A stretch of DNA of 64,000 nucleotides from Haemaphysalis longicornis (Eukaryota > Arthropoda > Arachnida > Ixodida > Ixodidae), in the NCBI GenBank assembly GCA_013339765.2, contig CM023449.1, positions 36,162,353-36,226,352 of the forward strand. The letters run 5' to 3'. A program made the translations under genes and the position numbers. Position 1 is the first letter of the stretch. Every line of letters starts with the position of its first letter. This document shows, piece by piece, positions 1 to 12,230 of this stretch. A model generated the notes under the pieces. That model made no database searches. It was not told where the DNA came from and saw nothing but the letters and a program-made list of their open reading frames with translations.

Positions 1-1689
1 TCGAAAACGTGGGCCTGGAGGGCCTCCGGCCACTTGGGCGGGCACGAGGCTCGCGACTTTGATTTTGAACGCTTCTAGGGGAAGATGCCTCGACACAGCT
101 CGATCCGCTGCTGTTCGGCGAAATGGACCCGCAGCATGGATTGACCTGGAAGCGAAATGCACGCTTGTACATGTTCGAGCAACGTTTACTTATTACCATT
201 GTTCGCTCTTTTGATATTTCTTCAAAATCCAAACCGCTGTACTGACAAGCATCACGAGCGCTCGCAATGCTGGCGTTTTTTTATTGCGCCTTTTTTTACA
301 TGGCCCCAAAGAAATGGAAGGTATACCTGCTTCATTTGACATATAGGTCTATATAAATACAAGATAGGAAACAGAAGTTACTGCACGCAGGCGGCCTCAT
401 GAACTACCGACTGCTGTCTAGGCAAGCCTCGGGAGAATGTCACAAGGTTTCTTGTAGAAAGAACCATGCATCGCTTGGGTTGTGAGGACGAACGCCAATA
501 GGGGTAAAGGGGAAGCAGGTTGCCGAGCTCATAATAAACTGTAATCCTTATAATTAAATACACAATAAAGACCGGTCGCGACTTTTGTGTAGGCATTAGA
601 ATCGCCAATTTTCGAAATCATTAAAAGGACGTTGTATTTATAATAATAAATGGCCATCTATGTGCCTGTCCCATTGCGGCTGTTTCCGAAAGACGATATG
701 CTTCTGCATGTCTCATTTATAACCAAGTCCTCTCTGTTATAAACCCTCGTTATAACCAAGTCGTCGCGATAGCAAGTAAGCTTCGCGAAAAGCGATGTTC
801 GTTAAAAGCGGAGGTGATTTGCTGTGTACCCAATGCAGCAGGGACCATTAAACACTTTGAATAGGGCGAGGTTTCGAATACAGCGGCTTCGTTATGCCGA
901 GACTTTGCAGTACGTTCCTCATAGCATCGCCGTCGTCAGCACCATGGCCCGTGCCACACTACAGTTATTTATTTTTATTTTTTTTCATTTCATTTATTTT
1001 TTTGTTTATTTATGTATATAAAATGTAAATAAATAATGAACAGCATTTTTTACAAACAAGTGAATGGTCAAAAGAGACAACGCTAGCACAACATTGTAAA
1101 AAATGCAAAGAATAGAAACGGCATGCAAACGGGATAACATAATAATGACGGCAAAACTTAAAGACCACAAAGCACAAAAAACCCAACCTGATACATCCAC
1201 ACAAAGAAAAACCAAATGCACTGTGAAGCGCAATAGCATACTGATACTAGAAAAAATGCAAACACTAGCAATTGCAGTTTATACTTCCCACAAACAAGCA
1301 TTCCACTTCTTTCGAAAAATTTTCCGCATTCACAACGTTTGGTGGCGAATCAATCTTTTCGCTCAGTGTTCGAGTAAAGGAACTGCATTTGTATTAGTTT
1401 TGCTAACGTAATTGTGGAGGGGACCCGATCAAACTCCTCATACGGGGTAACGGAACCTCACCATTTTTCCGCCTTCGAGGCGAACGAGACAGCGTTGATA
1501 CGGCGAGGCATGAGCACCTGTTCCCAAGACAGCCACTGATTCAGGAGGAGGTGTTGGAGTGTGCGTGACACACCCGTCCCCGGTCTTCACATCTATGTTC
1601 CTCCAATTCTTTAATGTGTCTCACGCCCCCATTTGAGTCGTCATGGTGACGTCATCGCTACCAACAAGACAAGGCCCTCATAACTGAAT
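1..1689. other. No recognisable gene; AT-rich tract at 961-1030
   Basis: I see no conserved protein motif, splice-flanked exon or tRNA in this stretch. At 961-1018 there is a T-rich tract of TTTA/TTTTT blocks followed by TATAAATG-like sequence. Read on the minus strand this resembles the A/T-rich 3' tail of a LINE, with 1020-1400 as a possible minus-strand LINE 3' UTR, but no coding part is left to prove it. Confidence 0.45.
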
Positions 1690-1693
1690 TTAA

Positions 1694-2569
1694 AGGGGCC
1701 ATGCGGACCAAACACAAGTTCCGTTCACTCGAACGGTTGCCTCGTTAGAATCATACTGACACCAATTTCAACGCACACTTCGCTCAAATAAGCTATATAA
1801 TTGGGAAAAAAATGGAATGGCCATGCGATCCACTACCTCATTTCCCGCAACAGAACCTATGATATCATAAGTGCCCAGCTGTGCAATTGGCTGAGGCTGG
1901 CAAAAGCAAACGCAAATTAGGCAAGGCTTATGTGCTTACGAAACGAGCTTTTTGCGCCTAAATGAATGCATATTCACTTTACAACAGTGAGAATGGCGCA
2001 GAAAACAATGAAAGTTACCAAAATACACGTAAACGTGGAAGTACCGATGCCCGCTGCCGTTGGTACGGGGCGCACTATGCTTGTTTTAGCTGAACTACAG
2101 TCCGTAGCTTTGGAAATCTCTTACACTGCACTGGCCGGTTGGCGTAATAGCGACGTTGTCTTCCGTGACCCTCTTTGTCGAGCATGCCTTACGTTTAACA
2201 AAACGATTGCTTTCTACCGTAACAAAAATAAGCCATGTGTAAATACGGCCAAAAACAAAGCGACGGCGGCCAACGGTCCATGGCTGACTCTAATGGCGCC
2301 ATCTGGGAGGACAGACGGCAAGCAAGGCTGAAGAGCAGAATGACACAGTGGAGTTCGTTTTAATAGGTGCCGTTATGACTTTCTGCAGACGTATCGGAAA
2401 CCCATGGTTTAGCGAGAGAATCAAAATTTTAACTTAAATTGATGAATTTCTCGGTGATTACACCATCATCTTTTGCCGGACAAGAGCTAGGGGCACTATA
2501 AAACACGGACAGTTTCACACACGAAATCTTTCGAATAAAACAAACTTGTATTTTGCTTGCACGGCCCCT
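1694..2569. mobile_element. TTAA-type MITE T1
   Basis: Terminal inverted repeats are visible: the left end reads AGGGGCCATGCGGACC and the right end reads as its inverse, ...TGCACGGCCCCT, with similarity over about 40 bp (ACAAGTT.....TTCGAA and its complement). TTAA at 1690-1693 precedes the left end; the matching right TTAA appears mutated to TTGC. The interior has no transposase. The same family recurs at about 23480-24498 (inverted), 25434-26261 and, more divergent, 28255-28763. The TTAA duplication suggests mobilisation by a piggyBac-like or other TTAA-specific transposase; the superfamily is not proven. Confidence 0.8.
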
Positions 2570-3998
2570 TTGCTACAGCAGAAAAGCAGCCGGGTAGTTT
2601 TGCGCGCCACTACCACCGTTAGGGACCGCGAAAAGAAAAACGAATCGTTAAACGGCGCTGGTATGGTACATAAATATGGCTACAGGTCGGAACACGGTCA
2701 TTCATATGGTACACAAAAGTATCCTGGCACACGGCAAACCTTGACTCTGACGTGTGTGGATGCGATGTTTTATGGAAACGCAAGCAACCATTTCTTATAA
2801 GCTTGCACGCATTCACAACTTTGTCGAGGGTGTTAGCGCTAACCAAGAATGGTTCGCGTGTTATGCGCAGTCACGCACGTAAAAGGCTTCCTTTATCTGA
2901 CAGAAGGCAATAGTCGATAGTGCAACCTCTTCCTTCATCTACATCGAAAGGCTTCCGAGCTCATTAATGCCGTTACAAACGAGAAGCAAGGAAATCCAAT
3001 ATATTACAATACATACAATACAATACGGCATGAGCTGCTGACATCGACCACGGAACTCCGAAGCGGGTGTCAAATTTCCCCGTCAAACACGCCTAACAGC
3101 ACAGACCTTGCTCCAAGCACTGCCGATTTCTTCCTTCTCTGTAGCGATTCAGGCGACTTTGACGTTGATGCATTTCTCGAAGACCACGTATGAACGCGAC
3201 GCAGCCGGGCAGGGACATTCACTATGGAAGCGGTGCGACCGAATACGCTGGCCACGAACTCGCCTTGTCTCCCATGAAGCTGACACAAGCTAAAAGTGCG
3301 AGATCAGTGGGGCGAACAGAACACTGTTAGGGACTCCGACCAGCCCGTTTCCACCCACACGAACTGTGGATGTCTGCCGCCTCGGAAATAAAACAACAAC
3401 AACAAAAAACAGACGGGAGCTGTTGGGCTATTGGATGCAGTTACCTGGCGAGGACATTGCTAAATAAAGATGCTCTTTAGCACCCCGTTCAAAATTGACA
3501 TGAGAATAACGCCGGGTAAGAGACTCACCCTTGCAGTCGGGCAATTTTGCAGCGTCGCGATCCCGGAGGGGGACTAGGGGAGGCGGGGACTCATTGGACG
3601 GCCCGCGACTTCCGCTCCTGTGTCCTCGGGGTCGATGTCGTGCCGATGAAAACGAGGAACCTCCCAGTCGCCGCCGCCGAGGAACGAGGTGGCACGCGCT
3701 TAACCCGCGCGACCCTCGCTTCGGCCTCGTCTTCTGTGCTCGAGGCCCATCCGCGAGCCAGTCGGATAGTCAACGCTGGCGTTAAAACGTCGTGTCTCTG
3801 CACCTTGTTAAGGACGTCATGTATACAAAACACAACTTCGTTGCCCTGGGAACATAGAACTAACCCCCTGACAACTCACTCAGCTCCTATCGAGTCACAC
3901 AAGACGCAAGAAATAATAAATATGGAGGAAGCTCACACTAACACGTAAGACATGAAGGTACCGAAGCTGTACGCAACCTCCACGACCATCTCGACGGC
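2570..3998. other. Unassigned sequence; (AAC)n tract at 3386-3410
   Basis: No gene recognised. At 3386-3410 GGAAATAAAACAACAACAAC looks like a polyadenylation signal followed by a simple (AAC)n tail, as at the 3' end of a plus-strand LINE, but no coding remnant is recognisable upstream. 3531-3790 is GC-rich with open frames on both strands and no recognisable domain. Confidence 0.35.
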
Positions 3999-4274
3999 TT
4001 AAAGGGACACTGAAGTGAATTTGTCAAGTTTCCAGTTTTGTTTGCACTGCGTAGACTGGCTCAAATTACCACACTTTTGATCGTTTATCCGGTTGATAAG
4101 TCGGTAATTATTTTATAAAGCGGGAAAGAAGAAAAACTACCACGCGAGGTCTGTGGCGGTCGCACGTCGCACCAACTAAAGGCTGTGACGTCGGGAGGAG
4201 GTGGAACCGTGATTGGACGATGTCCAAGGTTAGCATTCAAACAAGTTTCGGTTTCGGTTCTGTAGAACAACATG

Positions 4275-4512
4275 ATTGATTGATTGTAGGGTTTAACGCG
4301 CCAACGCAACGGAGGCGATGAGGCGCGCCGTAGTGGAGGGCTCCGGATTAATTTTGACCACCTGGGGATCTTTATCGTGCGCCGCAATCTCGAACACACG
4401 GGCGTTTTTGCTTTTCGCCTCCATCAGAAAAGCGGCCGCCACGGCCGGGAATCGAACCCGCGACCTCGTGCTCAGCAGCGCAACGCCTTAGCCACTGAGC
4501 CACCGCGGCAGG
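4275..4512 (-). mobile_element. tRNA-derived SINE, Ruka-type, full length with TSD
   Basis: On the minus strand a tRNA-like head (GGTGGCTCAGTGGCTAAGGC, then the B box GGGTTCGATTCCC) is followed by a conserved body ending in (AATC)n. A 14-15 bp target duplication flanks it (TGTAGAA(A)CAACATG at 4261-4274 and 4513-4527). It is inserted inside MITE T2, so it is younger than T2. Ruka is the tRNA-related SINE family described from ixodid ticks; the assignment comes from recognising its structure. Confidence 0.88.
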
Positions 4513-5019
4513 TGTAGAAACAACATGCTTGACATCCAACGGCAACGTTGGATGGGCATTCGATATCTCAGTAATCGTCGTACCGCGCTTCTGCCATGTT
4601 GTTGGCTGTAATATGCCTAAGATAAGCCTCCCAGGACGGCTTGGCATTGTAGAAATCACTAGTCGAGGCCTTCGAAGTGGATGAACGCCCTCCGCGTCAC
4701 TGCAGACGTTCAAATGCCATGCGCTTTTCCCGCAGATTTCGAGCTTGCCTCACTCATGCCTGTATCGTAAAAAGCGTGTTCGCACCAGGCCAAGGGTGTG
4801 CTGATTGTGGCCTGTGCCCACTGCCCGCAAGCAGTCGATGCTTGTTGCAACAGCACGCCAACGAGAACTGGCTAGCGCGCCAGTGTAAATCTGCGCGCGT
4901 TGTGCGAACTCGCTCGTGGAGCAGAGAACGTAAGTTACGGCCCAAAAATGGTGAACTAAGGTTAGAAAACATCGGCCGCAAACGAAAAAATCAACTTACA
5001 AAAAAAACATGCAACTTCG

Positions 5020-5098
5020 GGGATTCGAACTTGCGACTTGCAAAACAAAAATCCTAGTGCTTCAGATCACTCGGCCACGAGGCAGCCCTGGCCGAATC
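5020..5098 (-). other. tRNA-like module inside MITE T2
   Basis: On the minus strand an A-box-like segment (TGGCCGAGTGATC) and a B-box (AGTTCGAATCC) are spaced as in a class II tRNA or SINE head, followed by a T-run that would terminate Pol III. The acceptor ends do not pair, so this is not a functional tRNA gene. A comparable module sits in MITE T8 (about 29338-29436). Confidence 0.55.
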
Positions 5099-5991
5099 GG
5101 ATATGTGACGTATATAATGTACAACCAGTTTACACTTTTATTTAGTTTCAGCATTTCAAGTACTTTAGGTGATTATTTGTTGTATAGCGCTCGTGCAGTA
5201 AACGTCCCCCCAAACTTCCACAATATCCCACGTCTAGCAATTTCATTTCTTAGATCTAAAACCGTTCGCAGATGTGTGGTCCGTGCTGCTGACCGTTGTG
5301 CTTGTTCACCCAGCGCAAAAAAGTGCTTCCGGCTCTCTAGTTTGCGCTGCACGGTAAAAGTTTCAGTTGATTTTATTTCCTAGTTCCTATATTGACTTCG
5401 CTGACTCTTCTCCCGCCTTCAAGTGTCTAATTTTCCTAAAGTACAGCGTCGCAATGCACTTGTGCTGCGACCCGGACTCGGGGCTTGATACAGTGTACAA
5501 ACTAAAAAAGTACAGAAACGTACATTCTTCCATTCACAAACGTGTTGTGGCTTAGTTTCAACTGAACGAGCGAATTGCGACGACCCGTCGGCGGCCGGCG
5601 GACTAAACGCTGGGCCGACTGACTCGGTCGGAAGGTCGGCGAGCCGTGCAGTAGCGCAGCCAATTGCCAGCTCATTTCCTCCTGACGTCACATGAAAACG
5701 CCACAGAAAATGGGTAAGGGTGCAGAGAGGATGACAGAATTTTCGAATTGATTTTTCTACTAAATAAATTCGTGTAAACGCGCTCAGAGTGGTCGAAACA
5801 TGGCCTATGGACTCCGGACTACAATTTGCGCTAGTAAACCCGCAATGTTTACAAATCACTTCAGTGTCCCTTTAAGTCTACGGTTGCAGCCGATTTGCTT
5901 CGTCGCTGCTCCCACAGAGACCTTAACCGCATCATTGTTGCCATAAGTGTGAGTTTCCTTAATACATTTTTAAGTGATAACGGTTGCGTTG

Positions 5992-6387
5992 TGTAATGTA
6001 GTTCTGTTCATGCCACAAGGTGGCGCACAGTAGAAAGGTGGCCAATTTCTATTGTCATCATCAGTAACCGCAGCCTGGTTATAAATAGCATGTAACAATA
6101 ATAAAAGCTCTCTTTTCCGTGGGTACGAGGTGGCGTCTTCATCTCTCTGCCACGTATGGTGACTCGGTGGGCTTGAGATACAAAATAATGGCGACGAGGT
6201 AACCCTTTTCGGCTGCGGGCGGAACGCCACGTCAGCACTCAAGCACAGCATACTGCAATCTTCTTCAATGGCACTGACGCCGCCACCGCCGCCGTTTCTA
6301 CCGACACCGGGTGAGCCCGCCATACCATGGGCGCAATGGCGTCGATTTGATTTGGAGGTGAGAGTAGGCTCTTTGATTTGGAGGTGA
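5992..6387 (+). mobile_element. Ty3/Gypsy-type LTR retrotransposon, 5' fragment (LTR, PBS, gag start)
   Basis: A putative LTR runs from about 5992 (TGTAATG) to 6182 (ATACA), with a TATA-like TTATAAATAG near 6077 and AATAAAAG near 6098. Six bases later TGGCGACGAGG (6189-6199) fits the primer-binding position of invertebrate Mag-like Gypsy elements. An ATG at 6268 opens a proline-rich gag start (residues MALTPPPPPFLPTPGEP, then IPWAQW), typical of this group. The frame is lost after about 30 residues where a short sequence duplicates (TTTGATTTGGAGGTGAG occurs twice, near 6349 and 6373), and it stops at 6385. No pol or 3' LTR is present. Confidence 0.65.
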
Positions 6388-6533
6388 GTGTCCTCAGTGG
6401 ACAAGAGGGGGCGAAAGCAAAAAGCCGACTTGTAAAAAAAATAGACGACAATGGGTGCGAACACTGCTGAAGAAGACCACCGACGACGATCCGGCCACGG
6501 ACGCCAAGCGAAAGTGCAGGGTCCGTCCGGACG

Positions 6534-8519
6534 CTGAACACCGCGATTCGGAAAAAGCGAGACGTACACGTGGCTACAATCCCGCTGAGGGCTTCCCCGT
6601 CGGGACGGCGAGGTTTGAGCGGGAGGAGTCTGTGGCCAACCAACAACCCAAAACATGAACCCCCCTGTCAAACGACGACGATGGTTGAACGCGAATCTTT
6701 CTAGTGACGAATTCTTTGGTTGTCGTCTCAATTTTCCAAACCGCTTCGACCATGTCGATATGGAGCCCAATAAAGAAAAAATAAATGTCAATATGGAGCC
6801 AGCGGATAGACGCCAACTTCATAACGCGAGGGACCACATTTCGATTCCCGCCACGGGAAGCGTTTTTAAAGACGACATTCTTTCTTGAGTTACTTGAACA
6901 CAGAAATTTTGGTCTGTCGGTATGTCTGTGTGTGACTCGATTCAGCCACCCAGCCAAAGTGAAACAAAATCAGTGCAAGAGTCTTATATACTCACAGCCA
7001 AATCTTAACGTCTTAGTCCGGTGTTCATGTTCATACTTGTCAACATCGTTGAACAAGATCAAGACATTACGCAAATGTAAGGTAGAGTATCAACCCATAA
7101 GTGATATTTGCAGTGTTCCTTTTTTTAAACATTCTGGATGCTTGGTTTCCAAATGATATTCTACGTCTACTGCAGAAAACCGTCGCCTGATGTTTCCCGG
7201 GCTCCTTGCGGCATTTGAGGCAACAGCAACGGCAACAGTAATGAAAGGTTCCACTAGATAGGTTCCACGTTCCGCTTGGAGCGCACGTGGAGTACGGCAA
7301 CGTTGTTCTATAAAGGTGGAAGTAGGGAGCCTCGATTCACGCGCGTCTCCGCCGTACTGCAGCGCTAGCATCGAAACCCGACCTCTAGCAGTGGAACGTG
7401 CTAAATTTAAGCCGACTTAAGCAAACCTTTACCTTGGGACGAGGGCAACGAAAAAAATAACGGCACGATAGGTGAGCGGGAAAACATTGGCATTTGCATG
7501 CCAAATGTCGACAAAGAACGTTTTTTGTCGACACTTGCAAAGAAAGCAGCAGATGAGTGGCCAATTTTTTCTTTCACTTCGCACGTTTTCTCGTCACAAA
7601 CGCCATTAGTGGGAACGCTAAAACTTCGCTTTAAAAAGATACGCTGCTCATTAACCTTCACAGAATGAAGTGGCCCTGCATTTCTTTCTCACGTTTTCAG
7701 TGCCAATCCCCCTAAGTGGGCGTGAGCGTGTGATTACCCCCACGTGCTCATTCCTCGTGCTGAGGCCTGGACAGAACAAAGCAGCCCTCCGCTGCTCGAC
7801 AAGGTTCTGAAAAAATTTCCCGGTAAACCAGCGTGTGACGTCTCATGACCGTGGGCAGACCCTCCGTCTGCCGGGGTTGAAGAGCCACTCCATTGCGTAG
7901 TCCGGGGTCGGTCGCCAGATTTAAGAGGTGAGTTCCTTTCACCGCATCCTAGTCATTGGCTGGGAGGTGGTAGTGCCTAAGCCACACTGCCAGCAGACGC
8001 TCGCAGCCCGCATTACAGGGCGCCATCCATGCGGTTTGCTGGATCTATCGCTACAGAGTGGATGAGGCGGCCTGTAAAAATTAGGGCAAATCGTCGTTCG
8101 ATACGGAGGAAGAGCAACCTGCGCGGAACCCGAATCGTCACTGCCGAGTTCGCCGTAACGCACACCAACAGTGCGCCTCATAACCACGTTTTCTGCGGAG
8201 TGTGCTGCACGTTGGAATCTTGCGAGCAATATTAATGCCACTACTGGGCCACATTTCTGACGTAGCAAGGACATGGTATTAGTACCACGGTTTGTGGGGA
8301 AGGGGGCGAAGAGTTTAGTGCGTATCTAAGGTGTTTCGTCTAGTATCTTGGTGCCTTCCCCCGAAAGAAAAATGTGACGTTTTTGAACAGCCCAATTACG
8401 TGTTTGAAAAATTAGTTTCCTATTCTTCGCTTGGAAATTACATTGTTTCTGAAATTGGTACGAAAATTAAGAGTTGTTGCCAAGCCAGCTAATTTGATCG
8501 GAAACAATTTGATCGGACG
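6534..8519. repeat. Higher-order repeat unit A, copy A1 (about 1,986 bp)
   Basis: First of five near-identical units, recognised by the start CTGAACACCGCGATTCGG and by a shared interior: the D-type segment with ACGACGACGATGGTTGAACG, a SINE-B-box-like TTCGATTCCCGCCACGGG, and a shared end at TTTGATCGGAAACAATTTGA. Open frames on the minus strand recur in every copy because the DNA is repeated; they start in the repeat, lack recognisable domains and are broken in some copies, so I do not call genes. Confidence 0.9.
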
Positions 8520-9467
8520 CTGAACACCGCGATTCGGAAAAAACTCCCACCTCCCCTCGCGGGAACCCCTGTGATGCGACGCATAGGCGGAGCGTGCGAA
8601 GGGACCGCGTTTTACAGCGCGCATAACCGTTGAGGGGACTGCGTAAGCCGGTCCCAGTCGATGACGACGTTGGCGAGGTACTTGTAAAGCGGCGTGGAGT
8701 CTAGGTGTTCGAGCCAAGCGTGGATGTTGCTTCGCCGGAGAACGGCACACCGGTTATATGCGCAGCGCGCCTCGAAGGAGAGGAAACGACGACGAAGAGA
8801 GAGTACTGCACACGCCGGCCCCAGCGCGTCTGTCGTGGCTAGTGACGCAATTCTTTGGTGCCGCGGCTATGACGTCAACATAATCCAACACAATCCACTT
8901 TAATCCAATCCAATCTAATTCCAATCCAAGCCAAGCCAAGCCAATCCAAGCCAATCCAATCCAATCCAATGCCCCTCGCGAGAGAGTGTTCACTATTGGA
9001 GAGGAGAGGGGGTGAGAGGCGGAGAGCGCAGCTGGCGCGGCGAGGAGAATGGGGGAGGGGCGGACAACACCGACGACGACACCGGAGGGACAAGGCGAGT
9101 GAATCAGATGCTCTGCATCTAAAAACACAGCTGTTTAAGCTATTCGTTCCGCCATCGAGCGTTACTTGTCAGAAAAAAACATCCCCCTCGCGGGGCAACC
9201 GCCTGCAAGTCGTATGGATTACGTATTGGTTGTTGTTGTAATTGTTGTCTTCCAGCGTGGACATTGTCGATGAAGTCGATGGTGAAACGTGAAACGTGCC
9301 GTGAACCCCCTGCCGCGGCTATGACGCAACGTGGCGCGGCTATGACGCAACACAATCCAACAGTGCAATCCACTTTAATCCAATCCAAACCAATCAAGCC
9401 AGCCAAGCTAATCCAAGCCAATCCAATCGGAATCCAATCCAATGCCCCTCGCGAGAGAGTGTTATAG
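8520..9467. repeat. Unit B, copy B1, with two (AATCC)n arrays
   Basis: Begins with CTCCCACCTCCCCTCGCGGG and an ATGCGACGCAT palindrome, contains an (AATCC)-based pentanucleotide array, then a hairpin AGATGCTCTGCATCT at about 9105-9120, and a second part beginning CATCCCCCTCGCGGGG with another array. The end GAGAGAGTGTTATAG is interrupted by the 3.2-kb element that follows. The paralogue at 19796-20762 is uninterrupted. Confidence 0.85.
8881..8971. repeat. (AATCC)n-type pentanucleotide array
   Basis: Alternating AATCC and AAGCC units. Minus-strand translation gives a repeating Asp-Trp-Ile-Gly-Leu peptide, which is an artefact of the simple repeat. Comparable arrays lie at 9349-9446, 20143-20235, 20643-20738 and 53990-54045, always at the same place within B-type units. 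Confidence 0.9.
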
Positions 9468-9696
9468 TAGAGTGTACTAGAAGTTTTAGAGTGGCCCGAT
9501 TCACGCGGCGGCCTCTCCCATTGCTCCGCCGGGTCGACTTTAGCGCAGAAAATAAACCGGTATAGCGGCGGCGCTGCTGTCCTCAACCACTGAACAGCCG
9601 CCGCTTCCCGGCCCCAGCTCCTAGCCTGCGCGATAGGCAAGATTTGCGCTGCTCGCTGCGGTGTTTGGCGCCTGAAAAAAGAAACGCAGCTGATTT

Positions 9697-9858
9697 ATTG
9701 ATAGATTATGAAGTTTAACGCGCCGAAAATATACGCTACACAGGCGATGCGCCATTGTGTTAATTCTGACAAAGCACCTGGGAATCTCTAGCAAGGAACT
9801 GCGCCGAAATTACTTGAACACACGTTTCTACTTTTCTTTTCCATCAGAAAAGCGGCTT
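9697..9858 (-). mobile_element. Ruka-type SINE fragment, degenerate
   Basis: GTTTAACGCGCCG, ACACAGGCGATG and CATCAGAAAAGCGG match the SINE body in reverse, with many small changes. The tRNA head is missing. It lies inside the 3.2-kb TIR element. Confidence 0.6.
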
Positions 9859-9861
9859 TGT

Positions 9862-10440
9862 TTTGTATATGTCGCCGTGGCAGGTTCAGTACTCCGTGAA
9901 CTCAAATCCACGCCTTTGGGCGGCTAATTTAGAGAGTTTTGTAATCCCGCTTGTGAAAATTCTTATTTGTAAACTAGTACGACCCAACATCCTTTGCTCG
10001 AAATTATCGACGCCTACCTATCTTCTTGACGATACTTTCACATTTCCTGATGCGTATTCAAAGTTTTACGCTCTTTTATACAGCTCCCGTTAACTCAAAG
10101 TCGTAAACTGCATTGTCTGAAAATTTTTTTTGAGATATGTGAATGTATTCTGTTTTGCTAAAAATTGTTTCTTTGTGGCCAGGTCACTGAAATAACAGCT
10201 GGTTTCCTTATATTTTGTTTTGCTCCACTGCAAATTTCCTCGGCTTTCCTAGGGAAAATAATTTTTACGCAAAACAATTTCCCGTTAATATTGCAAAGAA
10301 AAACGTGTACTTATATGATCCTCGCCTTTTTTGCGTTCGCCCCTTATCTGCATCCCAAAACCTGTAAGCGTTCTCAAATAAATAAATGCATCAATTTTTT
10401 CTTTCATCGGTTGTTGTCACAGTACGCCAACGCTACTTTT
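9862..10440 (+). mobile_element. LINE 3'-end fragment, same insertion as in unit A4
   Basis: Shares GCTTTGTTTTGTATATGTC, CAGTACTCCGTGAACT, TATCTTCTTGAC and a final (AAAT)n tail with 18298-18838. Both copies are followed by the same unit-A sequence (CAATTTTTTCTTTCA), so they descend from a single insertion into an ancestral unit A. No coding sequence is recognisable. Confidence 0.7.
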
Positions 10441-11335
10441 TAAAAAGATACTATCTTCACAGGTGAAGCAGACGTGCATGTTTGGTGTTCTTCTGTTGTA
10501 GGCACCCCCTAAGTCTGGAGGTGATCACCCCCACGTCCTCGTCGTCCGCATGATCAGCCAAGCAGCCCTGCGTTGTCCACATGTAGCTATCTCAAAAATT
10601 TCGATGTAAGCGTGCGACGTCTCAGACCGTGGGCAGCATTCCGGTAACGGGGAGGTCGGTGAAGAGCACAGCGCGTAGTCCGGGGTTCGCGTAAAAGAGG
10701 TTTCCTTCCACACGACCGCGTTTGGCGTGTAGTAGTGGCCACACTGAGCTAAGCGTTCGAACAGGGACATTATCAGCTGCCTGTGCTAACTTTGCTTTGT
10801 GTCCTCTCTGGATTTCAAGATATCGTAGGTCCTAGGGGAAAAAAAATTTCGAGAGAAATGGGGGCAATTGCGCACCGATGGGAGGTAATTATGCACGGAG
10901 AGAAAAAAGTTCGCCGTATTTGACAGAATTTCGACCAAAATCGAGTTAATCTTTCACGTCGGTATCGGTAAAGTTTTCCCCTTCACCGGTATTGGTTGCA
11001 GCCAATATTAATGTCACAGTGAGGCCTTGACTGCAAACTTGGTTGGGTTTTACGTCGTGACACGGATGCATTTCTGGGGATAGGGGCGAAAAGTCTAAAC
11101 AAGTCCTGTGATTACAGGTGCGAAGTTCTAAAAATGCGTTTGCCCCAAATGTAAAAAGTATTTTTGAACAGCCCAGGTAAATCGCTGCGTTCTGAGAAAT
11201 TAGTTTACTTTTTTTGGAAATTACATTGTTTTGGAATGTATAAATTAAGAGTTTTGCCAAGCTACATTTCATTTTCGTTGCCATCGAAAATGCAATAGGA
11301 AATGTGTATTTAGTACCAGTTCCGTTTATTTGAAC
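10441..11335. repeat. Decayed unit A (A') inside the TIR element
   Basis: Collinear with the last third of unit A (for example TTTAAAAAGATA, then CCCCTAAGT..GG.G.GATCACCCCCACGT, then GAACAGCCCA near the end) but with many small deletions and substitutions, clearly older than A1-A5. Confidence 0.7.
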
Positions 11336-12230
11336 TCCCACCTCCCCTGCGGGAACTTTCTTTTATAATAGACTGTGTATAGTTTCCGAAGGGACCGCGT
11401 TTTTTTATTTTTGTCGCGCATGAATATATTTGAGGGGACTTAATGGTCCCCCTATGTGTTGCTTTGGTTTTATGTGCGTGTAGTTGTTCTCTCAGTATAC
11501 TTGTGAGCGGCGCGGATTTCTGTTTCTTTGATTCGACTTTTCTTAGCTGAATACGTTGTTGCCGGAACTCAAGGACGCGGTTTCGATTCCCGGCTGCGGC
11601 AGCCGCCTGATGGAGGAGAAAAGCGGAACCCTCCTTTGCTCGAGATTTCGGCGCAAGTTAAAAATCTTCAGGTGGTCGAAAAAATTAACCTGGAGCCCTC
11701 CACTACAGCGCGTCTCATCTTCGCGGCTGTGCAGCGTCGGCGCTTTAAACCCCACAATCAATAGATCAATCAATCAATCAAACCCAATCAATCAAGCAAT
11801 CATTGAAGCCAGGTTAAAGGTGGTACGAAAAATGCCCCTCGCGAGAGCCATGTGCACTGGGAGAATAGTTGCAAAAAAACAAGGGGGGACAACTGGGCTA
11901 ACAGCTAAGATAATCCTTAAGTTAAAACACCGCATTTTTCGCTTGCGTGTGTCATTTTCTGCTGGGTCAGGCGACAGCATGGGGGAGGGGCATTAACACC
12001 ACGCTGATCCTTAATTATTACAAGTGGACCACTGCCAGCTAGACAACGCTCACGTAAATTACAGATACTCTTCTGAAAAGCCATCATTCCAGGCTGTGTG
12101 TGTGAACGAATTATGTCCATCCAGCAGCATAACAAGGACAGGATCATAAAGCAATCATGAACTCGTTCATATTAGGCCGTCGAGCGTTCACGCAAAAAAA
12201 AAGTTTTATCCCCCTGGGGAATTTGTAATA
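11336..12230. repeat. Decayed unit B (B') inside the TIR element, split by a SINE
   Basis: Starts CTCCCACCTCCCCTGCGGGAA, then GAAGGGACCGCGTTTT and GAGGGGACT as in B1. After a SINE it resumes with AATGCCCCTCGCGAGAG and ATGGGGGAGGGGC. No (AATCC)n array remains. Confidence 0.65.
11545..11810 (+). mobile_element. Ruka-type SINE, degenerate, with (AATC)n tail
   Basis: GGTTTCGATTCCCGGC (B box), CTGATGGAGGAGAAAAGCGG, CTGGAGCCCTCCACTAC and GCGCGTCTCATC match the SINE in forward orientation. The AATCAATC tail runs to about 11808. Confidence 0.8.

Larger units (their letters stand above)
4003..5871. mobile_element. TTAA-type MITE T2 (1,869 bp)
   Basis: Both ends are clear: the left end reads AGGGACACTGAAGTGA and the right end reads TCACTTCAGTGTCCCT, a 16-bp perfect terminal inverted repeat continuing imperfectly to about 25 bp. 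The element sits between TTAA at 3999-4002 and TTAA at 5872-5875. It has no transposase. It carries a Ruka-type SINE (4275-4512) with its own target duplication and a tRNA-like module (about 5020-5098). Which autonomous element moves it is unknown. Confidence 0.88.

Noticed and set aside
5970..6791. Long minus-strand open frame (273 codons)
   Set aside because: It crosses the LTR fragment and the start of unit A1, has no recognisable domain, and its right part recurs in other A copies with different continuations. A chance frame in repeat DNA.
6574..6957. Recurring minus-strand frame (MAGWLNRVTHRHTDRP...) in A1, A3, A4 and A5
   Set aside because: Its recurrence comes from the DNA repeat. Copies differ by indels that move the frame, there are no domains, and the opposite strand is equally open.
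8754..9128. Repeating Trp-Ile-Gly-Leu-Asp peptide
   Set aside because: It is the translation of the (AATCC)n simple repeat.
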